Position numbers and translations under genes: made by a program. From Chrysophaeum taylorii (lineage: Eukaryota > Sar > Pelagophyceae > Pelagomonadales > Pelagomonadaceae), in the NCBI GenBank assembly GCA_029834535.1, contig JAQMWT010000274.1, forward strand, positions 1 to 57,232: a stretch of DNA of 57,232 bases. Reading direction: 5' to 3'. The notes beneath the pieces were generated by a model. That model did no database searches and was not told the origin of the DNA. It saw nothing but the letters and a program-made list of their open reading frames with translations. Numbering within the stretch: position 1 is the stretch's first letter; every line of letters starts with the position of its first letter. Shown one piece after another: positions 40,327 to 51,600 of the stretch.

Positions 40327-41472
40327 CCTACACCTACGAGGTCATTAATAAGAAGCCTTAAGTAGAGGGTGGCAGGCAACATTGGAGTCGACCGCGATGA
40401 AAAAAGTATGCTTTATTTCTGTAGAAAATGTCGTATGGGGGAGGTGCTTCTGTTAGAAGTCGATCGATGTGAAAAAGCCAGGTGCTGATTCTGGCCATGT
40501 GGTCTTCGGCGGCTAGGGTTTTGGATATGTACAAGTCTACTTTCTAATAAAAGCGAGACGAGAAAAAGCTCGAATCAAGTCAAACGAGCTTGTCACGTCG
40601 CGAGGAAGAGAGCCCGAGGCAAAGCGCTTCAAGTGCCCGACATACCACATCAATGCTCTGGCGACGAGCACACCGCTGCTTTCCAGCAGCGCGAGCGAAA
40701 TACTCCGAGGAGGTTCGACCACGAGGACCGACATAGGGTCAGGGTCGCTGGGGTTGTAGCGAAACGAGAATCCAGTATCGCGGGCGAGCGACCAGCGCGT
40801 GAAATTGGGGACAAGTTTTGGATGGGTGGTGGAGAGGATTTTCGTCGCGCCATTGGAGAAGAGCGTATAACAGGCCCAGGTGAGGATGAGGACGTGGGTC
40901 GACGATGCGCGTTCTGACTTGCGAACTGCCGAGCGATTGAACTCGACAGCTCCCTGGTCGCGAGCCAAAGGTACGTTCGCGTAGAGACTCGCTTCAAGGC
41001 CGCGCTCGTCGCGGAAGACGGCGCGCATGACGCCCACGAGGGTCCCATGACGGAATGCGCCGAACCACAGCGCCCGCGGCTCGATATTATCGCGGAACTC
41101 TCCGTTCTCGACGCGAATCCCTACCGGGTTGTCTTCGGGTGGCACCCACCCCCCATCGAGAAGGTAAACGTCGTGAACAAGCTTTCGAGCTTGCTGGACT
41201 TCGGCTTCGCCAACGAGGGTGCGTGTTTCGACGCCCGTAAGAATTTGCGCGGCGCGAAAGAAGAAGGGCCTTTGCCACGAAATCGATTCCATGCGGCGAG
41301 CGAGGTCGCACGGCGACAGTCTTTCATCCGTGATCAACATCGTCGCGCGAGAGGTCGTCAGGCTCCGTGACCACGCGGTCAACGCCTTGCATATTGCTGA
41401 GCTTCGGATCATCACGGCTTGGCACGGCTTGGAACCAGTGATGTGCCTTGTAAGAAGGACCAGTGGTGTGAA
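40327..41472. repeat. Segmental duplication unit, copy A (about 1.15 kb)
   Basis: From CCTACACCTACGAGGTCATT to GGTGTGAAAT this matches 52378-53518 almost base for base, including the GNAT gene, 165 bases beyond its 3' end, and the last codons of the possible exon at 40272. No terminal inverted repeats or obvious target duplication were found at the edges. Confidence 0.85.
40537..41412 (-). CDS. GNAT-fold acyltransferase, FeeM / acyl-homoserine-lactone synthase-like, copy 2
   Basis: A 291-residue protein, the best preserved of three copies. The sequence follows the layout of N-acyl amino acid synthase FeeM and LuxI-type synthases. It has ARKLVHDVYLLDGGW (76-89, where LuxI proteins have a conserved R...F/Y...W), a DN...A-W-F-G-A-F strand (108-120), LVGVMRAVF (125-133, the GNAT V/I-G-x-R type turn) and GAVEFNRSAVR (154-164, like the E-x-x-R strand of autoinducer synthases). 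These enzymes join an acyl chain from a carrier to an amino-containing acceptor. The ATG at 41412 starts the region shared with copies 1 and 3; the frame stays open 54 codons upstream without a supported start. Substrate unknown; resemblance judged by eye. Confidence 0.6.
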   Translation of the reverse strand: MIRSSAICKALTAWSRSLTTSRATMLITDERLSPCDLARRMESISWQRPFFFRAAQILTGVETRTLVGEAEVQQARKLVHDVYLLDGGWVPPEDNPVGIRVENGEFRDNIEPRALWFGAFRHGTLVGVMRAVFRDERGLEASLYANVPLARDQGAVEFNRSAVRKSERASSTHVLILTWACYTLFSNGATKILSTTHPKLVPNFTRWSLARDTGFSFRYNPSDPDPMSVLVVEPPRSISLALLESSGVLVARALMWYVGHLKRFASGSLPRDVTSSFDLIRAFSRLAFIRK

Positions 41473-41521
41473 ATAAAGACTAATAAGAGACCCGTTCTTT
41501 ACGTTCTTTATTGGGAGCTTA

Positions 41522-41562
41522 TCCTTATTTTTGCTTCGATTCTTCGGACGCAAAAATAAGGA
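41522..41562. other. Perfect 13-bp inverted repeat (hairpin)
   Basis: TCCTTATTTTTGC at 41522-41534 and its exact complement at 41550-41562, separated by 15 bases. It lies just upstream of GNAT copy 2 and outside the segmental duplication. It could be a TIR pair of a tiny element or a regulatory hairpin. Confidence 0.7.
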
Positions 41563-41611
41563 GTCATTCTTCACCTACAGACCCTTATTTTAGAGACAAG
41601 TGCACCCACCT

Positions 41612-41795
41612 CTTAGCAGTCGACATTTAAAGACAAGTGCAGGCCAGTAAGTTGACCTCGTCCCAGTAAGTTCACCTGGTCCTAGTAAGTTCACCTGGTC
41701 CCAATAAGTTGACCTCGTCCCAGTAAGTTCACCTGGTCCCAATCTCTAACCCTGCATTCACTTCGTCCCAAATCTCAAACCCCACAAAGTTTCGT
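41612..41795 (-). repeat. Helitron-like tail array without helicase, fused to a 25-base motif
   Basis: A complete 25-base motif (41612-41636) overlaps ACAAGTGCAGGCC, and AGTAAGTTCACC-type units follow to about 41795. There is no helicase fragment. So the tail can occur alone, as a truncated copy or a solo end. Confidence 0.75.
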
Positions 41796-41851
41796 GCTAT
41801 CCTGACGGTCCACGCAAACAGGGTGCTGAGGAGGCACGGGCGAGCGAAGAA

Positions 41852-42780
41852 ATGGCGGACGCCGCCGAAAAGCGACGGACGTATCTTTGGAGCCGAGGAA
41901 ACGACCCCAAGGCGATGCCGCACCCTACTGACCGTCGTCGCGGTGCTGTGTCGGCAACGATGACGGAGAGCGCGATGTTGTCGACGAAGAGAAGACGCCG
42001 GACGCAGAGCCGCCCGGGCCTGCTCCTGGGCATGCGGAGCTATGCTGGATTGACCTCGTCCACGAAGGGGCTGCTAGCGACACGTGTGTTTCGGCACTTT
42101 CGACCATAAGTACACAGCTCTGACGTCGGATTTCGGCAGCGCATCCTCAACGTTGCTTTGACCATCGCCGCACTTGCGCCCAATTCAAATTCTACAGTCA
42201 GGGACGAAAACCTTTCGCTCCAGGCCCATCTTCGAGCTCCCGATCGTGAGGGCAGCTCTGCCCTCCGCGAGCTACCTCGCCCTCCGCCGCTCGTCGGAAT
42301 CCCAATTGTCGAGCAACCAGCGCGCGAAGCTTCAGTCGACGACGCTAAACCGGTCCACAATACTGCTGACGACGATTTCGATCCGGTGACAATCGTCGAG
42401 GCCACCAATGACACTGTCATTCCTGCACTCGCGCCTGCTCCTCGAGAGCCGTTGTCTCAGCACTCGCGCCGCTCCCTCGTTCACGACGGCCAGATCATCC
42501 ACGCGCCCCCTGTAGACACGGCGCTCAGGTCGAAACCGACTCAGGTAGCCGCGCAACCGCAGCAGCCCAACGCCCCTACCAGGCAAATGATGGGACACAC
42601 GAAGACCCACGGTGCAAGCGCTGCGGTCGCTTGAAACAGAGCGATACGATCGCCACTAGCAAGCACGGGCAGCGCGTTAGGAAGACGACGGCAGCCTACT
42701 GTCGAGTGGACCTCGCTAAGTACTTGAACGCCGGGTTACCAGGAGCCTGGTCAGCTAACTAATGAACTAGAGGCCCCGGC
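41852..42780 (+). pseudogene. Possible decayed coding region, unknown
   Basis: Overlapping plus-strand frames include an 85-codon and a 158-codon piece with Pro/Ala-rich composition. In the final 180 bases another frame reads DPRCKRCGRLKQSDTIATSK and KTTAAYCRVD before a stop, a Cys-x2-Cys pattern like zinc-binding tails of some transposases. Evidence is thin and no family is assigned. Confidence 0.3.
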
Positions 42781-43232
42781 GCATGGGGCTTAGGGTAATC
42801 CCAGCGCCACGTGGAGCCTGCTTGCGAGCTTATTAAAGGCTTAATTCCATTCTTGCGCTTTTCGCGTCGACTAGGGGTGGGGAGGGCGCAGGAGATCGAG
42901 ATCCTGTCGGACTTAACGACGGTATCTTCCTCCCTTTATCCTCCCCTCCTCAAAACAACAAAATTTCTAGAGCTCTATATACAAAATCAGAGCCCGCAGC
43001 ATACACTCGCCTTCAACTGCAGGCCAGTAAGTCCACTTGGAACCAAAGCTAAACCCCTTCAGTTCAGCGCCCAATTCGACCCGGTCCCTCGCAAACACCC
43101 GCCCTTCTAAGGGCGTTCCGCTTCTTCGTTCTCTGTTCAAAACGCATGACTCGGTGCTGCGGGCTGCTGGCTCTGAACCGACGACTCTGCTGCGGGAGAG
43201 AGGGCGGCTACCCGAGGACCTCGCCGTAGACG

Positions 43233-43858
43233 ACAGTGCGCGTGTAGACGCCGGGAGGGGGCTTATCGGTATTGCGCAGCACGTGTGGGGTAGGGTGGAG
43301 TCGTCGACCCAGAAGAGGATATCCTCGGGTTTACCGATCGACAGAGAGCCACGTAGAGCTGGACGTGGCAGAAGACGGGCTTGGGAAAGAGGACGCCGAC
43401 CTCGCGGGGCGTCTGGCCGTGGCTCTTGTTGATCGTTTGGCGTAGGCGGGCCTTAAGGGATACAGGTTGGAGGAGCCTCGGTGACACGACACGATCGACG
43501 ATGTATCGGGTGCCGTTGCAGTGGCCGTGCGACGGGTCGAGGTTGCGAAGACTTTAAACTCGCGCTCAAAGTCAGCATCCCGTTGGTTGTCAGGGAGTTG
43601 AAAACTCTACTGTAAAGAGCGAGGCGTCGTCTTCCGACCCAGCCTAGTCAGTCGAAAAGAACTCCGACGCCTCGTCTCCGGGAAAGGAAGCGGTCATGCG
43701 CGTGTTATCAGCATCGATAACATCGTTTCGACGGGGCGTGAGAATGGCGCGCTGAAAGAGCCACCGCGAGTCGTGGAAATGGTCTGCGACGTCGCTGTAG
43801 ACGGCTTGGAGGATCGATGTCTGGCTCGCGTGCCTACCTGAGCCTAAACCCTGATTTG
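43233..43858 (-). mobile_element. Helitron-like element copy 7 (truncated)
   Basis: Minus-strand helicase fragment (INKSHGQ, VFCHVQLYVALCRS) with several private substitutions, making it one of the most diverged copies. The array tail is missing next to it; only a short ACTGCAGGCCAGTAAGT stretch remains 200 bases away (43016-43033). The leader is lost at 43858, 25 bases before the LTR element. Confidence 0.8.
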
Positions 43859-43883
43859 GGTTCAAAAAACCACAAACACACCC

Positions 43884-43979
43884 TGTGACAACTGGAATGG
43901 GGCGTTAGACTAGCGATAAGGGAATGACGTAGGGATACTAGATACGTGGTACAGGGGTAAGTGTCATAGCTTCCTCACA
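43884..43979 (-). repeat. 3' LTR of the Copia-type element
   Basis: 96 bases, TGTGACAACTGGAATGGG at the left edge and TTCCTCACA at the right. It differs from the 51677-51772 copy by one A/G. The coding-strand sequence next to it is pyrimidine-rich instead of the expected polypurine tract. Confidence 0.88.
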
Positions 43980-44122
43980 CAGGTGCTGGAAAAGAAAGAA
44001 AAGGAAAAAGGGGTAAGTGAGGTCCTCACACAGGTGCTGGAAAAAGAAAGAAAAAGGAAAAAGGGGTGTGTGAGACGCTCACAAAAGAGAAGCTTTGAGG
44101 AAGACGTCATAGAGCCCCCCCC

Positions 44123-46135
44123 TCTTAGCAGTCGACATTTAAAGACGTCATAGAGGCATTGTGGCAAGAAAGAAAAACAACAGAGATCAGGGCGAAGATC
44201 ACGAAGTGAGGTAAAGAGCACGAAGCCGGAGGAAGGAAGGAGCTTCCGTACGGCGGGTGAAAATATCGCTAAGGTTGTCAAGACGAGTAATGTGTTGGAG
44301 ATTAATGATGTGGTTGTGATGATATTCGGCGGTGCTGTAAAAGCGAATGTCAATATGGCGGGTGCGCCGTGTGAGACATTGGAGACGGACTTGGGTGACG
44401 GTGGTGCTATTATCGACATACATTGGTACCGTGTGACGAGGGAGATCAAAGTCATCAAAAAGTTTGAGAAGCCAAGATAGCTCAGCAGTAGCGGCGTAAA
44501 GAGCGAGCAATTCAGCTTCAAAAGAAGAGTGAGCAAGTAAGTACTGCGAGCGGGAGCAGTAGGCGATCATAGAGCCAGCAACAAAAGAAGAGCGAGCAAG
44601 TAAGTACTGCGAGCGGGAGCAGTAGGCGATCATAGAGCCAGCAAGGAGAAAACAAAGAAACAGTTGTGGAGTGGCGGTCATCAGGGTCGTCGGCCCAGCT
44701 GGAGTCGGAATAACCATAGAGACGAAGGGTAGAATCGCGACCAAGAATAAGGGCAAGATCCTGAGAACCGTTGAGATAACGCAGAGTGTGGGATAAAGCG
44801 TGCCAGTGGGGTTTACCAGGATTGTGGGAAAAACGCGCACAGGCGAAAAGGGATGCGTGCCATGAAAATGTGATCTGGAGAACCAGGAGTAGGACAATCA
44901 GCCGCAGAAAGATGAAGACCTTTGGGAGCGGGAGTGAGTTCGGGTTTACTGTTGATGCAGCGATGTTCGGTAAGGATTTCACGGATAGCATGGGATTGGT
45001 CAAGAGTGAGGGTTCTCCGAGGGCGATCACGCGTAATGCGAAGACCAACGTAAGAGGTGAGATCAAGTTCATTGACGTCAGTGAAAGCGCGGAAACGGAG
45101 GAAAAAGGCTTGGTAATGGCCAATGCAATGACGAGGGTGCGCCACAAGAAGATCATCAACGACCAAAACGAGACGGAGAACGACGGTAGAATCGAGCACG
45201 AGCTTGTAATGGCAAGTGTCACCAGATCCGCGGACGAAGCCACAATCATTGAGAAGGAAGCGTTCCAAATAAAGCCACCAATTGCGACAAGCTTGCTTGC
45301 AACCATACCAAGAGCGACGGAGCTTGTAAACGATTTTGGAACCATCGGTGGGTTGGCGAGGAGCATAGCCTTCGGGTGGCCAGACATAGATGTCTTCGTC
45401 AATGGGAGCCTGAATAAAAGCGGAGCTGACATCCAACTTGTGCAAATCCCAGTCATGAACAGCGACAAAGCTTAGAAAGAAACGGATCGTGACGATGTTG
45501 GCAACCGGTGAGTAGGTGTCATGATAATCAATGCCGTGAACCTGGGTTTAACCGCGGACGACGAGGCGAGCCTTGTACGATTTGAAGCGGCCAGAGTCAT
45601 ACTTCTTGCGGAGGATCCACTTGAGGGTACAAATGTTGCCAAAAAAAGTCGAAGGAAGGCGAACCACATCCCAGCAACCAAGCTGACCAAGGGAGCTATA
45701 TTCTTTAGCGATGGCTTGCAACCAGCCAGGACGCTCAGGATTGGTCGGAGCTAAAGCTTCACGTAAATGGGTGGAAGTAATAGTAGTTTCGTCAATGTCT
45801 GAATACTGAGAGACTTCTTCAGAAGCAGAGTAATAAACGTGTGCATGGGGATCAACAAGGGTGTTAGCTAAACAAAGGGGAAGGAAGACATAATGAACTA
45901 ACAAACGAAAGCTAACAGAAGAGACATACAAAGAGTTACAGGAGGAAACAGAAGCGACAGAGGAAACAGAATCGACATCGTGACAGGAGGAAACAGAATC
46001 GCCTGTATAAAAGTTTGTTGGTTGTTGTAACGCGCGTTGGTCGACTTTGCGCGGTCGGCCCCGTCTGGCGCGACGTAATGGTGCACGTTTCGTATTGTCC
46101 GGTAACAGTGTATTCAGTGACGGTTGGGACCTCAC
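44123..46135 (-). pseudogene. Copia reverse transcriptase / RNase H, tandem copy A
   Basis: Minus-strand remnant of RVT_2 pol. RT blocks: RPGWLQAIAKEYSSLGQLGC, CTLKWILRKKYDSGRFKSYK, then KLDVSSAFIQAPIDEDIYVW, RRSWYGCKQACRNWW and LVVDDLLVAHP (the YVDD box, here V-V-D-D). RNase H blocks: YGYSDSSWADDPDDRHSTT, SFEAELLALYAATAEL, DNSTTVTQ and TRRTRHIDIRFYS. It needs several frame changes. A 63-base unit inside RNase H is duplicated (44520-44582 and 44583-44645), adding an extra AGSMIAYCSRSQYLLA. Inactive as it stands. Confidence 0.85.
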
Positions 46136-46254
46136 AGAGGTCCTCGCACAGGTGCTGGAAAAGAAAAAGGAAGAAGGAAAAAGGGGTAAGTGAGACGCTC
46201 ACATAGGAGAAGCTTTGAGGAAGACGTCAATATCACGCTCCCCCCCACACACCC

Positions 46255-48355
46255 CTCTTAGCAGTCGACATTTAAAGACGTCAATAGAGGCATTGTGGCA
46301 GAAAGAAACAGGAGAGATCAGGGCGAAGTCACGAGGTGAGGTAACGAGCACGAAGCCGGAGGAAGGAAGGAGCTTCCGTACGGCGGGTGAAAATATCGCT
46401 AAGGTTGTCAAGACGAGTAATGTGTTGGAGATTAATGATGTGGTTGCGATGATATTCGGCGGTGCTGTAAAAGCGAATGTCAATATGGCGGGTGCGCCGT
46501 GTGAGACATTGGAGACGGACTTGGGTGACGGTGGTGCTATTATCGACATACATTGGTACCGTGTGACGAGGGAGATCAAAGTCATCAAAAAGTTTGAGAA
46601 GCCAAGAGAGCTCAGCAGTAGCGGCGTAAAGAGCGAGCAATTCAGATTCAAAAGAAGAGTGAGCAAGTAAGTACTGCGAGCGGGAGCAGTAGGCTATCAT
46701 AGAGCCAGCAAGGTGCAAACAAAAAAGACAGTTGTGGAGTGGCGGTCATCAGGGTCGTCGGCCCAGCTGGAGTCGGAATAACCACAGAGACGAAGGGTAG
46801 AATCGCGACCAAGAACAAGGGCAAGATCGTGAGAACCATTGAGGTAACGAAGAGTGTGGGATAAAGCGTGCCAATGGGGTTAAGGAAACAAGACACAACG
46901 GAGAATACGACGAAAAGGGATGCGTGCCATGAAGACGTGAGCAGGGGAGCCAGGTGCAGGAAAAGCAGCCGCAGAAAGAGGAAGAACTTTGGGAGCGGGA
47001 GTCAATGCTGGTTTACTGTGGATGAAGCGACCATCGGGGAGGATTTCACGGATAGAATGGGATTGGTCAAGAGTGAGGGTTCTCTGAGGGCGATCACGCG
47101 TAATGCGAAGACCAACGTTAGTGGTGAGATCAAGCTCATTGACGTCAGTGAAGGTTCTGAAACGGAGGAAAAAGGCTTGGTAATGGCCAATACAATGACG
47201 AGGGTGCGCCACAAGAAGATCATCAACGACAAGAACGAGACGTAGGACAACGGTAGAATTGAGCACGAGCTTATAATTGCAAGTGTCACCAGATCCGCCG
47301 ACGAAGCCACAATCATTGAGAAGGAAGCGTTCCAAATAAAGCCACCAATTGCGACAAGCATGTTTGCAACCATACCAAGAGCGACGGAGCTTGTGAACGA
47401 TTTTGGAACCATCGGTGGGTTGGCGAGGAGCATAGCCTTCGGGTGGCCAGACATAGATGTCTTCGTCAATGGGAGCTTGGATAAAAGCGGAGCTGACATC
47501 CAACTTGTGCAAATCCCAGTCATGAACAGCGACAAAGGTTAGAAAGAAACGGATCGTGACGATGTTAGCAACCGGCGAGTAGGTGACGTGATAATCAATG
47601 CCGTGAACCTGGGTGTAACCGCGGACAACGAGGCGAGCCTTGTACGATTTGAAGCGGCCAGAGTCATACTTCTTGAGGAGGATCCACTTGAGGGTACAAA
47701 TGTTGCCAGAAAAAGTCGAAGGAAGGCGAACAACATCCCAGCAACGAAGCTGACCAAGGGAGCGATACTCTTTGGCGATGGCTTGCAACCAGCCAGGACG
47801 CTCAGGAATGGTCTGAGCTAAAGCTTCACGTAAATGGGTGGAAGTAACGGTAGTTTCGTCAATGTATGAATACTGAGAGGTTTCTTCGGAAGCAGAGTAA
47901 TAAACATGTGCATGGGGATCAACAAGGGTGTTAGCTAAACAAAGGGGAAGGAAGACATAACGAACTAACAAACGAAAGCTAACATAAGAGACATACAAAG
48001 AGTTACAGGAGGAAACAGAAGCGACAGAGGAAACAGAATCGACATTGTGACAGGATGAAACAGAATCGACATTGCGTTGTTGACAAACGCCAGTATGAAA
48101 GTTTGTTGGTTGTTGTAATGCGCTTTGGTCGACTTTGCGCGGTCGGCTCCGTTTGGCTCGACTTTGTTTTGCATGCTTTTTGTTTTGCATGCTTGTTGTT
48201 TTGTCGGCTCTGGTTGGCTCGACTTTGTTGTGCACTTTTTGTTGTTTTCTCTCTTTGGTTCGTCGAAGTTCATGAGCTCGTAGAATGGTCGGTTCACGTG
48301 ATGGGGTGATCAGTCCCAGTGAAACCGGCGCATTCTCATCAAACACAGGGAACAA
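46255..48355 (-). pseudogene. Copia reverse transcriptase / RNase H, tandem copy B
   Basis: Second copy, offset about 2.12 kb. The RT part is one 491-codon open frame (46880-48355) with the same motifs as copy A, preceded by a Lys/Arg-rich stretch (AKRSRPRKVDQSALQQPTNF). RNase H continues in another frame at 46329-46718, so one frameshift separates the two domains. A continues a history like B but has more lesions, so B is probably the better template of the family. Confidence 0.85.
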
Positions 48356-50013
48356 GGGGGCAACAGCGGAAGAACAGGTGACAATCGGGCAACAGCAGGA
48401 ACAGGTGACAATGGGGCAACAGTAGACGAGAGCTGGGAAGCGTGATTCGAGTCAGAACAACGTTGAAGTTCCTTCGGTGGTTGACATTGCAGGAAATCTG
48501 ATAATCGAAACTGTCAGCAAAATCGAGGTCTGAAGAACAATAGCGACAAAAGTGCCTGGAATGACGTGCGTTAGACGATTGTTGCCACTGAGGATCGCAG
48601 CGGGGCAAAGATAGCGGGAACACAGGCTGGTACATATGATGGCAGTGTACCAGACGTCTGATGAGAACGTTGCCTTTGGGCAGATATGTTGTATGGTGAC
48701 CAGGTTATGACGATGGTCGGAGGCGACTGAAGCAAAAACAGGCGTAAACAGGGTTGATGCGAACGTTGGGTGTTTGGTTGTTGTGGCGCGACCAATTTGC
48801 CATGGGCACGACCGCGTCCTGTACGCGAAGATGGAAGACCTCGGACGCGCCAGCGGTGTAAGGAACGAACACGGGTAGACCAGGCTGCTGTATGCCAGCC
48901 TGCTGTTGCAGATAAGAAAGTGGCCCGTTTTCGCATTCGCAAGAACGAAGTTGCCATATGGGCCAACGTTGGAGGAGCAAGCGGCGATCTGCGATAGTGG
49001 CAAAGCAGTTGTGGCACGTAAGAACGTTGCAGATAGCGTCGCAGTGACACGTAAGAACATTGCAGATAGCGTCGCGGGTGCTGAGCACGGAATTCACGTC
49101 GATAGCAAAACCGAATTTTAAAGGTCAGAAAAGCGGCGAAAAAGCGATAGTGCGTGAAGGAGAACCACAGCATTGTGTTGATACCGTAGACGACGAAGCC
49201 GAATAACACAGCAAAGAAGCGTCTGTCCAGGATCCCGAAGATGAGCGATCCAACCACATAGGAAGCACGAAAGCTGCGCACGCGAAAAATTGACAGGCAC
49301 AGCTTAGTTGTGGCGTGGAACGTGATTCGCTGGTTTTACGAGAACCGATAAGCACAACGAGGAGTGGATCAACGAATAGGTGAAAATGCACAACGGGGAG
49401 TGGATCAACGAATAGCAGAAAATGTAGAACTGGGAGTGGATCAACGAATAGCTGAAAATGCACAACGGGGAGTGGAGCAACGAATAGGCGAAATACAGAA
49501 CGAGGAGGGGAGCAACGACGAGGTGAAAAGATAACGAGGAGGGGGAGCAACGAATAGCGGAAAATACAGAACGAAGGGCGCCTTCACAAAAACGAGGGGC
49601 TTCCGTGGGATGGGGTTGTTGATGTGCTTGCATCAGACATTCGGCGGTACACACGCTGACTTGGAATTATCTTGATTGGCATGAGACAGAGTATCGGGAG
49701 GGGTATGTGAGACGGTGGGTGTGGCCGTTTAAGGCGGTGAAGGGGGTGGAATAGATGGTGGTATTAAGAAAAGCGGCGGAGTGGAACTAGAATCAGTCAA
49801 GGTGCGAGTAGGCATAGGAGCAGAAAAGGTAGTGTTAGTGGTGGTGGGTTTGGGTTGGTGTTGTTGGGTGTTTTTGGAGTCATTGGAAGTGTTGCGCTGT
49901 TGAGAAGAACGGCGATGGTGGGTAGCGCGTTGTCGTGGAATGGCTAGGAACGTTGAAACGTGCGGCAGCCCCCCTTAAAGTGATCCTTGCAGCCGCCAAA
50001 ATGACATTGGGTA
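48356..50013 (-). other. LTR element interior without recognised domains
   Basis: Several minus-strand frames up to 236 codons overlap (48452-49281). One reads naturally through GIQQPGLPVFVPYTAGASE and VHCHHMYQPVF, but no gag, protease or integrase motif is seen. The region probably holds decayed gag-pol. Confidence 0.4.
49340..49575. repeat. Minisatellite, about 38-bp unit, six imperfect copies
   Basis: Units built on GGAGTGGATCAACGAATAG with A-rich spacers, inside the LTR element upstream of pol. On the minus strand they encode a repeated LFVDPLPVVHF peptide, with the phase kept over the first four. Confidence 0.8.
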
Positions 50014-50889
50014 GTGCGTCGGAATCGAGTAGAGCCAGGTTGTTTGGAAAGGGGAGCGTATAGGGTAGGTCAGTTGGAAGACTCTGAAGTCGGGGTTGTG
50101 GCTGACGACGCGGCGGAGGTGCATTGCGGCAACCGACACACGAAGGCGGCGTCCAAAACGGAGATGCTGTTCGTCTCTCGCCCGGCACACCTGTACGGCG
50201 ACCCAAAGTCGTTCGACGACACGAATCTCTCAGACATCGAGCTCGGGCGCGGCCGCTTCATACCGGTCGTCGACCAGTTTAAGTACCTCGGCTCGGTCCT
50301 CTCGCGCGACTGCCGCGACGACTCAGACGTCGACGCGCGGATCAAGAAGGCGTCTCAGGCCTTCGGTGCCTTGCGGGACTGCATCTTCGCATCGAAGTCC
50401 GTCTCTGCTCGCGCCAAGCGCCTCGTCTATGTTCCGCTCGTCCTGGCCATCCTCCTTCACGGTGCGGAATCGTGATGCCTCACCGAGGTCCTGTTCCGCC
50501 GGCTGCGGTGTTTCCACGCGCAGTGCGCCCGCGTCATGTGTCGTGTGACCCGGAAGCACACCTGGCTCCATCACATCTCAACGGAGATCCTGCTGCGGCG
50601 CCTCGGCCTCGAGTCCATCGACGTCTACGTCACGCGCCGCCAGCTCCGCTGGGCCGGTCACGTCGCCCGCATGCCCTTCTCCCGACTCCCTCGCAAGATG
50701 CTCTCGTCTTGGGTCCGCTCCAAGCGCCCACCGGGGGCTCCGCAGATGACGTATGGGAGGACGCTCGCCAAGGCACCCCGGGAATGCGATATCCCCTTCA
50801 ACTCGTGGCACGACCTCGCACAAGACCGCGCGCAGTGGCGGTCCGCCATCAACGCCTTTTCATCCCTCGCCTCTACCCCAACTGTGTGA
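50014..50889 (+). pseudogene. Non-LTR retrotransposon pol, 3' fragment (nested in the LTR element)
   Basis: Plus-strand C-terminus of a LINE-type pol: SKTEMLF, FKYLGSVLSRDCRDDSDVDA, RIKKASQAFGALRD, LVYVPLVLAILLHGAES, an in-frame TGA (50473-50475), then RLRCFHAQCARVMCRVTRKH, RRQLRWAGHVARMPFSRLPR and WHDLAQDRAQWRSAI. This order is that of endonuclease/reverse-transcriptase LINEs downstream of the RT palm; the palm and endonuclease are missing, as expected for 5' truncation. The 3' flank carries a TTAG-rich tail (about 50958-50976). Orientation opposes the host LTR element. Confidence 0.88.
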
Positions 50890-51099
50890 TTTTGCTCTGT
50901 GATCCTGGACCAGCTACTGCCGTCCCAGCCTGGCTCCCATGCCCGGGAGAGGTCCGAAGTTAGTAGTTAGTTAGTTACGCGGCGGATAGCGTGGCAGAAG
51001 TGGTTGTGCATGCCATCGAAGTTGATTGTTGTTGAACTTCTCAAGGGTACAACCACAGTCGTCGGTACGAAACGCGAGACGATAAAACAAAGCCAGTAA

Positions 51100-51600
51100 G
51101 GCTTGAAGCACGATGCACGTAGTCAAATGCGAGGACACACTCGAGGGTGCGTCGGATCAGGTACAATGCCGAGCAACTTGAACGCTGGTGATAGGTACAA
51201 TGCCGAGCAACTTGTATATTCCGATGATGAACTTGTTGAGGAAGTTCGCTACGCGATCCCCATGGCCCATGTAGACATCTGTAATGCGCTTGTAAAGTCG
51301 CGTGAAGTTCATGTCGCGGTTTTCGTGGATATCAATGTTGTTGCTTGATGCGAAATTCTTCTTCAGAGCAGCGAGATGCTGAGAAATTCTTCTTCAGAGC
51401 AGCGAGATACTGAGATGCTAGTCCAAGGATCGTTGGTCGAGATAATGTGATCGCCGGTAGACATGATCATGTTCGCGAGACGACGTGGCCATGGATGGAA
51501 AAAAAAAAAAAACCCGCTGAAGGCATCAAGTTTGTGCGAAAGCTTGCTAGCTTGAATTTCGATCGAGGACATGATAGACGACAACGAACCGAACACGTAG
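51100..51600 (-). pseudogene. Possible gag remnant of the LTR element
   Basis: Just inside the 5' LTR, a minus-strand frame starts MSSIEIQASKLSHKLDAFSG, crosses a T homopolymer that likely shifts the frame, continues HPWPRRLANMIMSTGDHI, and in another frame reads LYKRITDVYMGHGDRVANFL. Position and helical character suit a Copia gag N-terminus, but the match is only structural. A 38-base unit (GGTACAATGCCGAGCAACTTG core) is duplicated at 51158-51220. Confidence 0.4.

Noticed and set aside
44786..45475. 229-codon plus-strand ORF
   Set aside because: Exact antisense of the Copia reverse transcriptase on the minus strand, which has clear motifs.
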